From: Owenweeksia sp965229445
GTDB taxonomy: Bacteria > Bacteroidota > Bacteroidia > Flavobacteriales > Schleiferiaceae
Reading direction: 5' to 3'
Assembly: GCA_965229445.1 (NCBI GenBank)
Contig: OZ245876.1
Location: 992,001 to 1,056,000 of the forward strand
Length of the DNA stretch: 64,000 nt
The translations under genes were made by a program, and so were the position numbers. Under the pieces are notes generated by a model. The model was not told the origin of the DNA. It ran no database searches and saw only the letters and a list, made by a program, of their open reading frames with translations. Of this stretch, positions 52,314 through 60,314 are shown piece by piece (within the stretch, counting starts at the first letter, position 1; each line of letters starts with the position of its first letter).

Positions 52314-53789
52314 TTATCGTCCACCGCGACTACCACCTCTGGAAGATCCTCCTGAACGGCTACCTCCACCAGATCTGGAAGGACTGGAACTCCTGGTGCT
52401 ACCACCGGAGCGAGATGGAGAGGAGTAGCTCCTTGAACTCCCGCTTCGGTAAGAAGGAGTGGAAGAGCGCGAAGGACTCTTATAGGATCTACTATTTGAA
52501 TTTGACCTGCTGGGCGTGTACTTATACTGCTGCTTGGATTGTGAGGGGCTATACTGACGTGTATTGGTCTTGCTCCGCGCAGGCGCCTGATATCTGATGT
52601 TAGAGCGACTGGGTTGTTCAGTTTTACTGCGTGACTGTCCTTGTGAGTACTGCTTGGTACGAGTGCTGCTTGGAACATAAATATCGGAACGTGTAGCACG
52701 ATTCGTATTGCCCTTGGTGCTGGTGGTTCTCTGAGAATTCACACTTGCACCTCTGGTACCAGAAGGCCTGGTAGATCCGGAACGGGTGCTGCTGCTTGCA
52801 CGGGTACTGCTGGTTGTTCTGGCTGCAGAGCTTGTCCTATTTCTAACATAGTTGTAGCTGTCAGCAGTGTAGGCTCTGCTCCTGGATGAACCACCACTGG
52901 TTACATTAGTTCTGCTGGTGCCACCCTGAGTTGAGGCCGTATAAACCCTTGAATTAGTAGTTCTGCGAGTACTTTCAATGGTGGGCCTAATATTTTCATT
53001 GCTAAATCGAGACGCAGTTCGGCTAGACCGATTAACAGCATTTGCTCTGCCGGTAGAAACATTCTGGCCAGCATTGCTTCTGGAATAAGTTCTTCCAGCA
53101 TTGGCAGCAAGGCTAGACTTATTATAAGCCGAGCTTCTTGCGCGAGCGTTGTAACTATTGGTACGATAGTGTAAACTATTGCTTCTTACATAAGCCACAT
53201 TTCTTCCATAATATCCTCCACCAAATGAGCCGTCATTATATCCATTCCAGTAACCGTGATTGTAACCTGCCCAATAAGAATTATATCCACCATAGTAGCC
53301 TCCATAATATCCGCGATAATATGGTCTGTAGTATGGACCAGGCCCGCACCAGGAATTCCATCCCCAGTAAGGACTGTAGAAGAATGGGTCATATCCCCAT
53401 CCATATCCAAAGCCAAAACCCATGGAAACGCCCCAGCCTCCCCAGCTATTCCAATAAAAACCGTTGTTTACTGCCGGGCGGTAGGTTGGTGTGTAGTAGT
53501 TGTTAATTACTGTAGTGCCCGCCACTCCTGCAGAAGAGGCCTGGTTGTAGTATTCGGGATCTGAATCATTAGGATCATAATAATCCAAATCATCAGGATC
53601 TTCTTCATAATTATTTACGACTACCGGTTCACTATCCTCCACACGCACGTCATCCAAACCGAAAGGTTCATCCGATTTGTTGGCGTTGTAATAAATGCCA
53701 TCATCGTATCTAGAGGATACCTTTTTATTGCTATTACAGCTCACCATTATTAGAGCGATGGCTATCAGGGATGTAATTAACTTTTTCAT
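52314..53789 (-). CDS. Lipoprotein with Tyr/Gly-rich and Ser/Arg-rich low-complexity regions
   Basis: The 491-residue product has a lipobox (ALIMVSCNSN, Cys18). Residues about 25-85 are acidic, about 100-195 are rich in Tyr, Gly, Trp and Asn (YYRGYYGGYYGGYNSYW), and about 200-491 are almost wholly Ser, Arg, Thr, Gly and Pro with repeated PSRS, SRSG and SSTR words. It is strongly basic at its C-terminus. No domain was recognised. It is cotranscribed with the FadL-like gene and divergent from proS over 80 nt. A surface-exposed matrix, adhesion or polyanion-binding protein is conceivable. Confidence 0.82.
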   Translation of the reverse strand: MKKLITSLIAIALIMVSCNSNKKVSSRYDDGIYYNANKSDEPFGLDDVRVEDSEPVVVNNYEEDPDDLDYYDPNDSDPEYYNQASSAGVAGTTVINNYYTPTYRPAVNNGFYWNSWGGWGVSMGFGFGYGWGYDPFFYSPYWGWNSWCGPGPYYRPYYRGYYGGYYGGYNSYWAGYNHGYWNGYNDGSFGGGYYGRNVAYVRSNSLHYRTNSYNARARSSAYNKSSLAANAGRTYSRSNAGQNVSTGRANAVNRSSRTASRFSNENIRPTIESTRRTTNSRVYTASTQGGTSRTNVTSGGSSRSRAYTADSYNYVRNRTSSAARTTSSTRASSSTRSGSTRPSGTRGASVNSQRTTSTKGNTNRATRSDIYVPSSTRTKQYSQGQSRSKTEQPSRSNIRYQAPARSKTNTRQYSPSQSKQQYKYTPSRSNSNSRSYKSPSRSSTPSYRSGSSRSYSSPSRSGGSTRSSSPSRSGGGSRSGGSSRGGSRGGR

Positions 53790-53820
53790 AACAATGTGGT
53801 TTTAAGGGGCAGTAAATATT

Positions 53821-53828
53821 TAGCTTTG
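53821..53828 (+). promoter_or_regulatory. -7 box, proS promoter
   Basis: TAGCTTTG, an exact TAnnTTTG match, 41 nt before the proS ATG at 53870. No convincing -33 TTG in the 80-nt divergent space. Confidence 0.5.
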
Positions 53829-53869
53829 TCAACCTCATAAAAACAAACTCCATACCAAGTTATTAAAGC

Positions 53870-55345
53870 ATGGCTAAAAACCTCACAAAAAGAGCAGAGG
53901 ATTACTCTAAATGGTACAATGAACTCGTTGTCAAAGCAGATTTAGCAGAGAATTCCGGAGTGCGTGGATCCATGGTTATCAAGCCATATGGATTTGCTAT
54001 TTGGGAGAAGATGCAGGCTGAGCTTGACCGTATGTTTAAAGCTACGGGACATGTAAATGCTTATTTCCCGCTGTTCATTCCCAAATCATACTTTTCCAAA
54101 GAAGCCTCGCATGTTGAAGGATTTGCCAAAGAGTGTGCCGTGGTAACGCATTACCGATTAAAAAATGCAGAAGATGGTAGCGGCGTGGTAGTGGATGAAG
54201 AGGCCAAGCTGGAAGAAGAACTTATTGTAAGGCCAACCAGTGAAACTATAATTTGGGATACCTATAAAAAATGGATTCAGAGTTACAGGGATTTGCCGAT
54301 ACTGGTTAACCAATGGGCGAATGTTGTGCGCTGGGAAATGAGGACCAGGTTATTTCTCAGAACGGCGGAGTTTTTATGGCAGGAGGGACATACCGCTCAT
54401 GCCACCAGAGATGAAGCGGTGGCTGAAGCAGAGCAGATGTTAGAAGTTTACGCCGAATTTGCGGAGAAGTTTATGGCGATTCCGGTTATAAAAGGTACAA
54501 AATCGCCCAGCGAAAGATTTGCCGGTGCCCTGGAAACATACTGCATTGAGGCTTTGATGCAGGATGGAAAAGCCTTGCAGGCAGGTACCAGTCATTTTCT
54601 GGGTCAAAATTTTGCCAAAGCTTTTGATGTAAAGTATGCTACCAAAGAAGGGAAGGAGGAATATGTCTGGGCAACCTCATGGGGTGTTTCAACCCGGTTA
54701 ATGGGTGCCTTGATTATGACGCATTCTGATGACAATGGTTTGGTGTTGCCACCTAAGTTGGCTCCGTTCCAGGTGGTAATTGTGCCTATTTACCGCGGCG
54801 AAGAGCAACTGAAAGCTATAAACGAAAAGGTTGCCGAAATAAAAACGCAATTGGAGGATGCTGGAATTATTGTGAAGTACGACAATCGTGATACGCACAA
54901 GCCGGGTTGGAAGTTTAACGAGTATGAGCTCAAAGGTGTGCCCGTGAGAATCGCAATTGGACCACGGGATTTGGAAAATGGCACGGTGGAAGTAGCCCGG
55001 AGAGATACACTGGAGAAACAAAGCATTGCCGTAGATCAGGTAGTGGGAATGATTGGCGATACGCTGAAGGCAATGCAGGACAATATCTACCGGAAGGCTA
55101 TGAAATTTAGGGAGTCGAATACCGTAAAGGTGAATGAGTGGGATGAATTTCAACGTTTGTTAGAAGCGGAGGGAGGCTTTTTATTGGCACATTGGGATGG
55201 AACGACTGAGACAGAAAATAAAATAAAGGATCTTACCAAAGCCACAATTAGATGTATTCCTCTAGAACAGGAACCTGAAGAAGGGAATTGTATTTTAACC
55301 GGCAAACCTTCAAAGAGCCGTGTAATATTTGCAAAAGCCTATTGA
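53870..55345 (+). CDS. proS: Prolyl-tRNA synthetase, archaeal/eukaryal-like short form
   Basis: Class II synthetase charging tRNA-Pro. The 491-residue product lacks the editing insertion of the E. coli-type ProS (572) and has the motif order of the archaeal/eukaryal type: VRGSMVIKPYGFAIWEKM (motif 1 region), RPTSETIIWDTYKKWIQSYRDLP, RWEMRTRLFLRTAEFLWQEGHTAH (motif 2) and GVSTRLMGALIM (motif 3), then the anticodon-binding domain (about residues 290-400). It lies 2 nt before the next gene. Confidence 0.95.
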   Translation: MAKNLTKRAEDYSKWYNELVVKADLAENSGVRGSMVIKPYGFAIWEKMQAELDRMFKATGHVNAYFPLFIPKSYFSKEASHVEGFAKECAVVTHYRLKNAEDGSGVVVDEEAKLEEELIVRPTSETIIWDTYKKWIQSYRDLPILVNQWANVVRWEMRTRLFLRTAEFLWQEGHTAHATRDEAVAEAEQMLEVYAEFAEKFMAIPVIKGTKSPSERFAGALETYCIEALMQDGKALQAGTSHFLGQNFAKAFDVKYATKEGKEEYVWATSWGVSTRLMGALIMTHSDDNGLVLPPKLAPFQVVIVPIYRGEEQLKAINEKVAEIKTQLEDAGIIVKYDNRDTHKPGWKFNEYELKGVPVRIAIGPRDLENGTVEVARRDTLEKQSIAVDQVVGMIGDTLKAMQDNIYRKAMKFRESNTVKVNEWDEFQRLLEAEGGFLLAHWDGTTETENKIKDLTKATIRCIPLEQEPEEGNCILTGKPSKSRVIFAKAY

Positions 55346-55347
55346 TT

Positions 55348-56052
55348 ATGTTTAAAGTAGACTGCAATCCTCAAATCATGGAGCTGTTGACCACTAAGGC
55401 TTCGGTTAAACAGCAGATCTTTCGAGAGTCGCGTGGACATTTCGATAAATTGAAGAAGATCGTAAGGGAAATTGCGGAGATTTTGTCTGAGGATATCTGT
55501 AAGGTGGACGAATCGGTAAAGGTTTCGTTTAAGGATAAGAGTAGCTATGAATGTGAGATCCACTTTAGTGGTGACGTTCTATTGTTTAATATGCAAACCA
55601 ATGTATTCACTTTTGACAAGGGGCATGCAATTTGGAGAAATAGTTATGTGAAGGAGGATGAGAGTCGCGCGTATTTTACCATGATCAATATCTACAACTT
55701 TCTGGCAGATAGTTTTAGGTATAACCGTTCACGGGATATGGGCGTGCTGTTGGGAAGACTATTCATAAATCGGGAGGGACATTTCTTCGTGGAAGGAAAA
55801 CGTCAGCTGGGATTTATGTTTTCCAATTTGGCACAACAAGAACTCAACGAAGCTTCCTTGAAGAAAGTAGTTGATACGGCCATTATACAATGCCTTGAGT
55901 TTGACCTCACCGTTCCGGATTATCGCGATGTAATGCTGGTAAGTGTGCGTGAGATCATGGAAACCAGCAATGAACTTCATCTTAAGACCTCAAAAAAGGT
56001 GGAATTGGGCTATTATAGTCGCATGGAATCTACTGACAAAAAAATCAGGTAA
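55348..56052 (+). CDS. Conserved protein of unknown function
   Basis: A 234-residue product from ATG 55348, chosen because an in-frame upstream extension (to 55288) would overlap proS. It has no signal peptide or membrane segment, and a mixed alpha/beta composition with conserved-looking stretches IYNFLADSFRYNRSRDMG and GRLFINREGHFFVEGKRQLGF. I recall similar proteins in many Bacteroidota but know no function. It follows proS by 2 nt, suggesting cotranscription and perhaps a link to translation. Confidence 0.75.
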   Translation: MFKVDCNPQIMELLTTKASVKQQIFRESRGHFDKLKKIVREIAEILSEDICKVDESVKVSFKDKSSYECEIHFSGDVLLFNMQTNVFTFDKGHAIWRNSYVKEDESRAYFTMINIYNFLADSFRYNRSRDMGVLLGRLFINREGHFFVEGKRQLGFMFSNLAQQELNEASLKKVVDTAIIQCLEFDLTVPDYRDVMLVSVREIMETSNELHLKTSKKVELGYYSRMESTDKKIR

Positions 56053-56056
56053 CCAC

Positions 56057-56088
56057 TTGGTTAGATTTGGATTATTACTTTACATTTG
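56057..56088 (+). promoter_or_regulatory. Promoter of tRNA-Glu/rpsT
   Basis: TTG (56057-56059), a 21-nt spacer and TACATTTG (56081-56088), an exact TAnnTTTG box, about 40 nt upstream of the tRNA 5' end. Confidence 0.7.
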
Positions 56089-56128
56089 CACTCCCTTTTA
56101 AAAATGGGAAGAAGATCTTTTGATTAAG

Positions 56129-56200
56129 GGCCCCTTCGTCTATCGGTTAGGACGCCAGGTTTTCATCCTGGAAAGAGGAGTTCGATTCTCCTAGGGGCTA
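56129..56200 (+). tRNA. tRNA-Glu (anticodon TTC)
   Basis: A 72-nt cloverleaf read by eye: acceptor GGCCCCT pairs with AGGGGCT (G1-U72 wobble as in other Bacteroidota tRNA-Glu), D-arm with GTC..GGTTA..GAC, anticodon stem CCAGG/CCTGG around loop TTTTCAT giving anticodon TTC at 56162-56164, T-arm AGGAG/CTCCT with TTCGATT loop, discriminator A. CCA is not encoded. It is cotranscribed with rpsT 17 nt downstream. Confidence 0.96.
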
Positions 56201-56217
56201 CAACTAGTAAAGGAAAA

Positions 56218-56469
56218 ATGGCAAATCATAAGAGTGCATTAAAAAGAGTTAGATCGAGTGCGGTAAAACGCGATCGCAATCGCTATCAGCATAAGACTAC
56301 CCGTAACGCAATTCGCGATCTTAGAAGCAGTGAGGATAAGAAGGATGCAGCAGCTAAGCTACCTGAGGTTCTTTCTATGATAGACAAACTGGCCAAGAAT
56401 AACATTATACATGCCAACAAAGCGGCCAACTTGAAAAGCAGCCTTACCAAGCACGTCAATCAGCTGTAA
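56218..56469 (+). CDS. rpsT: 30S ribosomal protein S20
   Basis: S20 is a three-helix 16S rRNA binder in the body of the small subunit. The 83-residue product starts MANHKSALKRVRSSAVKRDRN and ends HANKAANLKSSLTKHVNQL, the standard S20 pattern. It sits between tRNA-Glu and a terminator, so it is probably transcribed from the tRNA promoter. Confidence 0.95.
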   Translation: MANHKSALKRVRSSAVKRDRNRYQHKTTRNAIRDLRSSEDKKDAAAKLPEVLSMIDKLAKNNIIHANKAANLKSSLTKHVNQL

Positions 56470-56489
56470 GCTGAGCAAACTAAAGTATT

Positions 56490-56521
56490 AAAGGCTCCAC
56501 GAATCCCGTGGGGCCTTTTTT
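56490..56521 (+). terminator. Terminator after rpsT
   Basis: A 12-bp stem with one G-T wobble (56490-56501 with 56507-56518), a 5-nt loop and a T run to 56521. It touches the stop codon of the convergent epimerase gene (56520). Confidence 0.9.
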
Positions 56522-57416
56522 ATTTCAGCAAGTCCGTTAGTGCGTCATCCAATTCCTGAAATTGAAGCTTAAAGCCGGTTGAGGTAAACTTATGGTTGCT
56601 AAGTCCGTTGCTGCGCAGTACAATTTCAGCCATTTCTCCCAAAACAAGTTTAAGTGCCGCAGCGGGAATCGCCGGAAGTATGATCTTTTTTCCCAGAGAA
56701 TGGGCAATGGATGAAGTGAGTTGTTGGTTAGTAACTACCTGCGAACCAACGAAATTATAAGCTCCTTGCATTTCAGTGTTTTCTATGGCGTGGAGAAACA
56801 TTCTGCATAAATCATTGATGTGAATCCAGCTAAGCAATTGCCTGCCACTGCCGAGCGCTGCTCCCACCCAATACCTGATGGGTCTGGTAATTTCCGGCAA
56901 AGCGCCTCCTTCCGGACTTAACACAAGTCCGATGCGAGATCTCACGGTACGGATATTAAGATTCTCAAACTTTAGCGCTTCAGCTTCCCATTTCTCACAC
57001 ACCAAAGCGAGGAAATCCTTGCCGGGATCATCACTCTCCGTGAAAACTTTATTGTGTTGGTCGGGGTAATATCCGGCGGCAGAAGCCGAGATTACACATT
57101 TAACCTGATGGGTGACCTCATTAAGACTCTGACGGATTAAGCGGGTACCATCCACACGGCTTCTCAGAATAATGTTTTTATATTCAGGCGTCCAGCGGTG
57201 ATTTAGACTTGCCCCTGCCAGATTAATAATCACATCTGTATCGATAAGACTGTCGGTATCCAATTCTTGCCTGTCTACATCCCAATGGTATTGAATGATC
57301 TTCGATTTAGCATTAGGCGTTCGGCTTAAATGGGCTACCTCATATCCCTTAGTAAGCAGGAGGTTGGTTAGCGCCCCACCAATTAAACCGGTACCTCCTG
57401 AGATTAATACTTTCAT
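56520..57416 (-). CDS. TIGR01777-type SDR epimerase
   Basis: The 298-residue product is an atypical short-chain dehydrogenase of the TIGR01777/YfcH group: Rossmann motif VLISGGTGLIGGALTNLL (about residues 3-20), NLAGASLNHRWT, ISASAAGYYPD (catalytic-type Tyr region) and IGLVLSPEGGALPE, SWIHINDL. An NAD(P) sugar or nucleotide-sugar epimerase role is assumed in databases; it was shown for few members. It is monocistronic and convergent with rpsT. Confidence 0.87.
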   Translation of the reverse strand: MKVLISGGTGLIGGALTNLLLTKGYEVAHLSRTPNAKSKIIQYHWDVDRQELDTDSLIDTDVIINLAGASLNHRWTPEYKNIILRSRVDGTRLIRQSLNEVTHQVKCVISASAAGYYPDQHNKVFTESDDPGKDFLALVCEKWEAEALKFENLNIRTVRSRIGLVLSPEGGALPEITRPIRYWVGAALGSGRQLLSWIHINDLCRMFLHAIENTEMQGAYNFVGSQVVTNQQLTSSIAHSLGKKIILPAIPAAALKLVLGEMAEIVLRSNGLSNHKFTSTGFKLQFQELDDALTDLLK

Positions 57417-57501
57417 TCTTATCGAAGCTATGATTTCTCATGAAATAGAATTAATTTCCGGTAAACTTGTTCGAGGATTTTGGAAATAATTAAATTATTA
57501 A

Positions 57502-58068
57502 ATGCATAATATTGAACCACATCACCTGTGGCGCGGATTGTATCTCGCAAATGAAGACATCCGCTCTCCTTTTTATGCCTATCAAAACTCCGAGGTTTAT
57601 TTTACAGATTCCATCTACGATCATATTATTCATCCTCAGTGGGATTTTTTTGGACCGGAAACCCTCTACATGAAGCAGTTGTATGCAGACTATGAGTTGG
57701 GATATACTGTTTTAGAATTTTTTGGTGAATGGAATGATGTTCTACACAATGACATCATGTTCCTGAAGCGCGATGTTCTGGAACCCATTATGGATCAAGG
57801 CATTGATAAGTTTATACTGATCGGAGAAAACCTGCTTAATTTCCACGCCGGTGATACCGATTATTACGAAGAATGGTTTGATCAGCTTGATGATGGGTGG
57901 ATATCTTTGGTGAATTTCAGGGAACACGTACTGCTGGAGATAAAACAATACCAGCTTGATCAATATTTGATTTTTGGAGGTGAGTTAGATGACTTAGACT
58001 GGTATCACTGGAGCCCAAAAAAGATGTTTACCCGGATTAATGATATGGTACATCACCGGATATATTAG
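57502..58068 (+). CDS. Conserved acidic/aromatic protein of unknown function
   Basis: A 188-residue product with unusually many Tyr, Trp, Asp and His residues, for example HNIEPHHLWRGLYLANEDIRSPFY at the start and ELDDLDWYHWSPKKMFTRIND near the end. No signal peptide, membrane segment or recognised motif. It is a single gene between minus-strand genes. I recall similar proteins in Bacteroidota but have no function to assign. Confidence 0.72.
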   Translation: MHNIEPHHLWRGLYLANEDIRSPFYAYQNSEVYFTDSIYDHIIHPQWDFFGPETLYMKQLYADYELGYTVLEFFGEWNDVLHNDIMFLKRDVLEPIMDQGIDKFILIGENLLNFHAGDTDYYEEWFDQLDDGWISLVNFREHVLLEIKQYQLDQYLIFGGELDDLDWYHWSPKKMFTRINDMVHHRIY

Positions 58069-58113
58069 TTGGACTTCTTTATCCAGCTTTGAAATTCTGT
58101 TCCAGGTGGGTGT

Positions 58114-58563
58114 TTAAGTCTGCTTGATCAACATGCTTACCACTTCCCGATCTATTGGTAAGGCAATGTCCTCTTCAACTAAATCGTCCATTCCCAGCCA
58201 GTACAGAACCTGGTCTGTGTGTTTTAAATCTTCATCGGAGGGACATTCGCCGGTAGCCTGAATCAGATTGAGCTGGTCGCTCCAAACTTTGTAATAAATC
58301 GTAAGCACTTGTTTTGTGGTGTGGAATGCGGAAGAGAGGTAGTTCTCATTGACATGAAACAAGTCCCAATGGGTGATCCGTATACCTACTTCTTCTTCAA
58401 ATTCCCTTTTTAAGCAATCAATCACCCCCTCCCCAAACTCCAGTCCGCCACCCGGAAATTTGGTATATAACTTTCCTTGAATTCGTTCTCTAGAAAGTAA
58501 TATTCTTTGCTGATGAATAAGCAGCCCATATATTCGAATGGTAAATGAATCGGGTGCTGACAT
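58114..58563 (-). CDS. NUDIX hydrolase
   Basis: From ATG 58563 the product has 149 residues. The NUDIX box is visible as GGGLEFGEGVIDCLKREFEEEVGI (the pattern G-x5-E-x7-R-E-x2-E-E-x-G with small deviations). NUDIX enzymes cleave a nucleoside diphosphate linked to another group; the substrate is unknown. A longer frame starting at 58629 would overlap mnmD, and the ATG used here begins 4 nt after the mnmD stop. Last gene of a four-gene operon. Confidence 0.85.
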   Translation of the reverse strand: MSAPDSFTIRIYGLLIHQQRILLSRERIQGKLYTKFPGGGLEFGEGVIDCLKREFEEEVGIRITHWDLFHVNENYLSSAFHTTKQVLTIYYKVWSDQLNLIQATGECPSDEDLKHTDQVLYWLGMDDLVEEDIALPIDREVVSMLIKQT

Positions 58564-58567
58564 TAAG

Positions 58568-59221
58568 TTATTTCGCTTTAAAAGCTCTTGCCATTTCGCG
58601 TTTTCCTGGTGGTCCGGGAATTTTCTCAACTCTAAATCCAGCGGCCTTCATATTTCTTCTGACCTGGCCCTTTACACAATAAGTCACGAGTATACCATCC
58701 GTTTTCATGCAGGAATGCAACTTTCTGAAAATTTCTTCTGACCAGAGTTCGGGTTGAGCGGAGGGTGCAAACGCATCAAAATAGATTAAGTCATATTCAC
58801 CCCGTGGTGTAAAACTCAAAAGATCTACCTGATCTTTGTACAAGCGAAAACCTGGGGTAATATCAATTTCCTTCTGCCAGGCTGAATGATGAATTTTAAT
58901 AAAATCGGATTCATCCTTATCAAAGCTAATACTTTCAGCTTCCGGAATAGAAAGTGGGTATTTTTCCAGACCGTGATAATGAATCGAAATAGAATTCTGA
59001 TAGCCATATTTTAGGCTTAACCATGCGTTTAAGCCTGTACCTAATCCCATTTCCAAAACCTTGACTTCGCTGTTTCTCTGATGGGCAGGTTTTAAACCGG
59101 CATTGATAAAAACGTGGTTGGACTCAGCTAAAGCACCATGCACCGAATGATAGTGTTCATCCAGTTCCGGCACATAGAATGTTGGGGATTGATCCTTAGT
59201 TAGTACCAGATGTCTCTTCAT
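58568..59221 (-). CDS. mnmD: tRNA (5-methylaminomethyl-2-thiouridine) methyltransferase, MnmD type
   Basis: Methylates nm5s2U34 in tRNAs for Glu, Lys, Gln and others, the last step of wobble mnm5s2U formation; in E. coli this is the N-terminal half of MnmC. The 217-residue stand-alone form has the SAM motif VLEMGLGTGLNAWLSL (about residues 55-70), LIYFDAFAPSAQPELWSEEIF (about 154-174) and GILVTYCVKGQVRRNMKAAGF. It overlaps the upstream lipoprotein gene by 26 nt. The FAD domain of MnmC is not here. Confidence 0.87.
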   Translation of the reverse strand: MKRHLVLTKDQSPTFYVPELDEHYHSVHGALAESNHVFINAGLKPAHQRNSEVKVLEMGLGTGLNAWLSLKYGYQNSISIHYHGLEKYPLSIPEAESISFDKDESDFIKIHHSAWQKEIDITPGFRLYKDQVDLLSFTPRGEYDLIYFDAFAPSAQPELWSEEIFRKLHSCMKTDGILVTYCVKGQVRRNMKAAGFRVEKIPGPPGKREMARAFKAK

Positions 59222-59693
59222 TCAAAGAGAGCTTCATTTTTCTTATAGTTGGTAGCGGCCCCTGACAGTAGACCTGATGGCAGCCTGCGCAGGTCATGAT
59301 CATGTCGTTGTAAGCAACTTTGGCTTCCTTCTTAGTCTCCGCCTCGGTGATTTTCTTCATGTTCTCCAGATACTGAGCAGCCATATTTTTAAAAAATACC
59401 GTATCGTGCAACATGCCCGGAGTAGCTTCAGCAGAATGAATCGTATAGAAATCCTCTGGAAAACTGGAAGGAATATTTCCTGCTTCAATTTGTTTGCCCA
59501 GTTCCAGGTTCCTGTCATACATACTGCGCATGAGGGCTGCTAACTCTGATGCCTCATACATGTCAGGATCTGAAGATTCCTTTACGATCACTTTCTTCTT
59601 AACCTGATCATCGGTTTTGGCTTCTTCCTGATTACAGGCAGCGATACCGACTAAGACCAGTAAAAGGCCTGGTACTATTTTGCTTAAGCGCAT
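59196..59693 (-). CDS. Monohaem cytochrome c lipoprotein, class II-like
   Basis: The 165-residue product has a lipobox (LVGIAACNQ, Cys20), a helical domain and one haem attachment site, TCAGCHQVYCQGPLP (about residues 132-146). A CxxCH near the C-terminus of a helical bundle fits cytochrome c'/c556-type proteins. Its ATG overlaps the DUF4920 stop (TAATG). It probably sits on the periplasmic side of a membrane as an electron carrier or sensor. Confidence 0.83.
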   Translation of the reverse strand: MRLSKIVPGLLLVLVGIAACNQEEAKTDDQVKKKVIVKESSDPDMYEASELAALMRSMYDRNLELGKQIEAGNIPSSFPEDFYTIHSAEATPGMLHDTVFFKNMAAQYLENMKKITEAETKKEAKVAYNDMIMTCAGCHQVYCQGPLPTIRKMKLSLNEETSGTN

Positions 59694-60265
59694 TATTCTT
59701 CTCCTTCAGATTGTTCTCCTGATTCCTTAGCTTCCTCTGCAGCCGGATGGCCTGTTCCTTCTTCAATTAGCACGCCGGTGGCCACATAGGTAAGGCTTAC
59801 TTTCGGTTCAGTAATGGCGGCTATTTCCTCTTCCGATTTTCCGGCATCATGGGCCAAATGCTGCAGATAGGCCACGTCTAAGGTGTCTACAGAAGCATAA
59901 CCCTCAATAATCGCCGTTTCACCATTCATATTCTTTGGCACAAAGAAGCCGTAGTCTTTGAAGGTAACGTGCATTTGTTGATCATTCCCGAGATCCATTT
60001 TCATCCAACAACCTTTCATAGCGCAAGAAGCGTTTATCGCACCTTCTACTTTAACGGGCACGGAATCCTTACCAGCCATCATATCAATTAGTTCGCTTGC
60101 TAAAATTGCATTATCAGGTGATATTGAATCGCCATAAGAATTGTAAGAAACCAGTTGAGTTGCCTCTTCTAAAGGCTCAGCGGTTTTATCTTCAGCCGTG
60201 TTTGTAGTATTATTGCAACCCCAAAACATTGTACCTATCACCGCGATTGAAAGTAATTTCTTCAT
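59693..60265 (-). CDS. DUF4920 lipoprotein
   Basis: The 190-residue product has a lipobox (TMFWGCNN, Cys17) and a DUF4920 domain (about residues 38-165): YNSYGDSIS, then SCAMKGCWMKMDL with two conserved Cys, HVTFKDYGFFVPKNMNGE and DVAYLQHLAHDAGKSEEEI. The last 20 residues are acidic low complexity. The domain function is unknown; the Cys-x4-Cys motif may bind a metal. It heads the operon with the monohaem lipoprotein, mnmD and the NUDIX gene. Confidence 0.85.
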   Translation of the reverse strand: MKKLLSIAVIGTMFWGCNNTTNTAEDKTAEPLEEATQLVSYNSYGDSISPDNAILASELIDMMAGKDSVPVKVEGAINASCAMKGCWMKMDLGNDQQMHVTFKDYGFFVPKNMNGETAIIEGYASVDTLDVAYLQHLAHDAGKSEEEIAAITEPKVSLTYVATGVLIEEGTGHPAAEEAKESGEQSEGEE

Positions 60266-60286
60266 TTTTTATCGTAAATTATAGGG

Positions 60287-60294
60287 CAAATATA
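60287..60294 (-). promoter_or_regulatory. -7 box of the DUF4920 operon
   Basis: TATATTTG on the minus strand, an exact TAnnTTTG match, about 20 nt upstream of the ATG at 60265, in the 49-nt space shared with the divergent ilvE. Confidence 0.55.
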
Positions 60295-60314
60295 CAACAC
60301 GGAATCACTGTCCC

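Noticed and set aside
55288..55347. Upstream extension of the unknown gene after proS
   Set aside because: It starts at TTG inside proS; ATG 55348 follows the proS stop by 2 nt.
58564..58629. 22-residue N-terminal extension of the NUDIX protein
   Set aside because: It overlaps the end of mnmD in another frame; ATG 58563 lies 4 nt after the mnmD stop.
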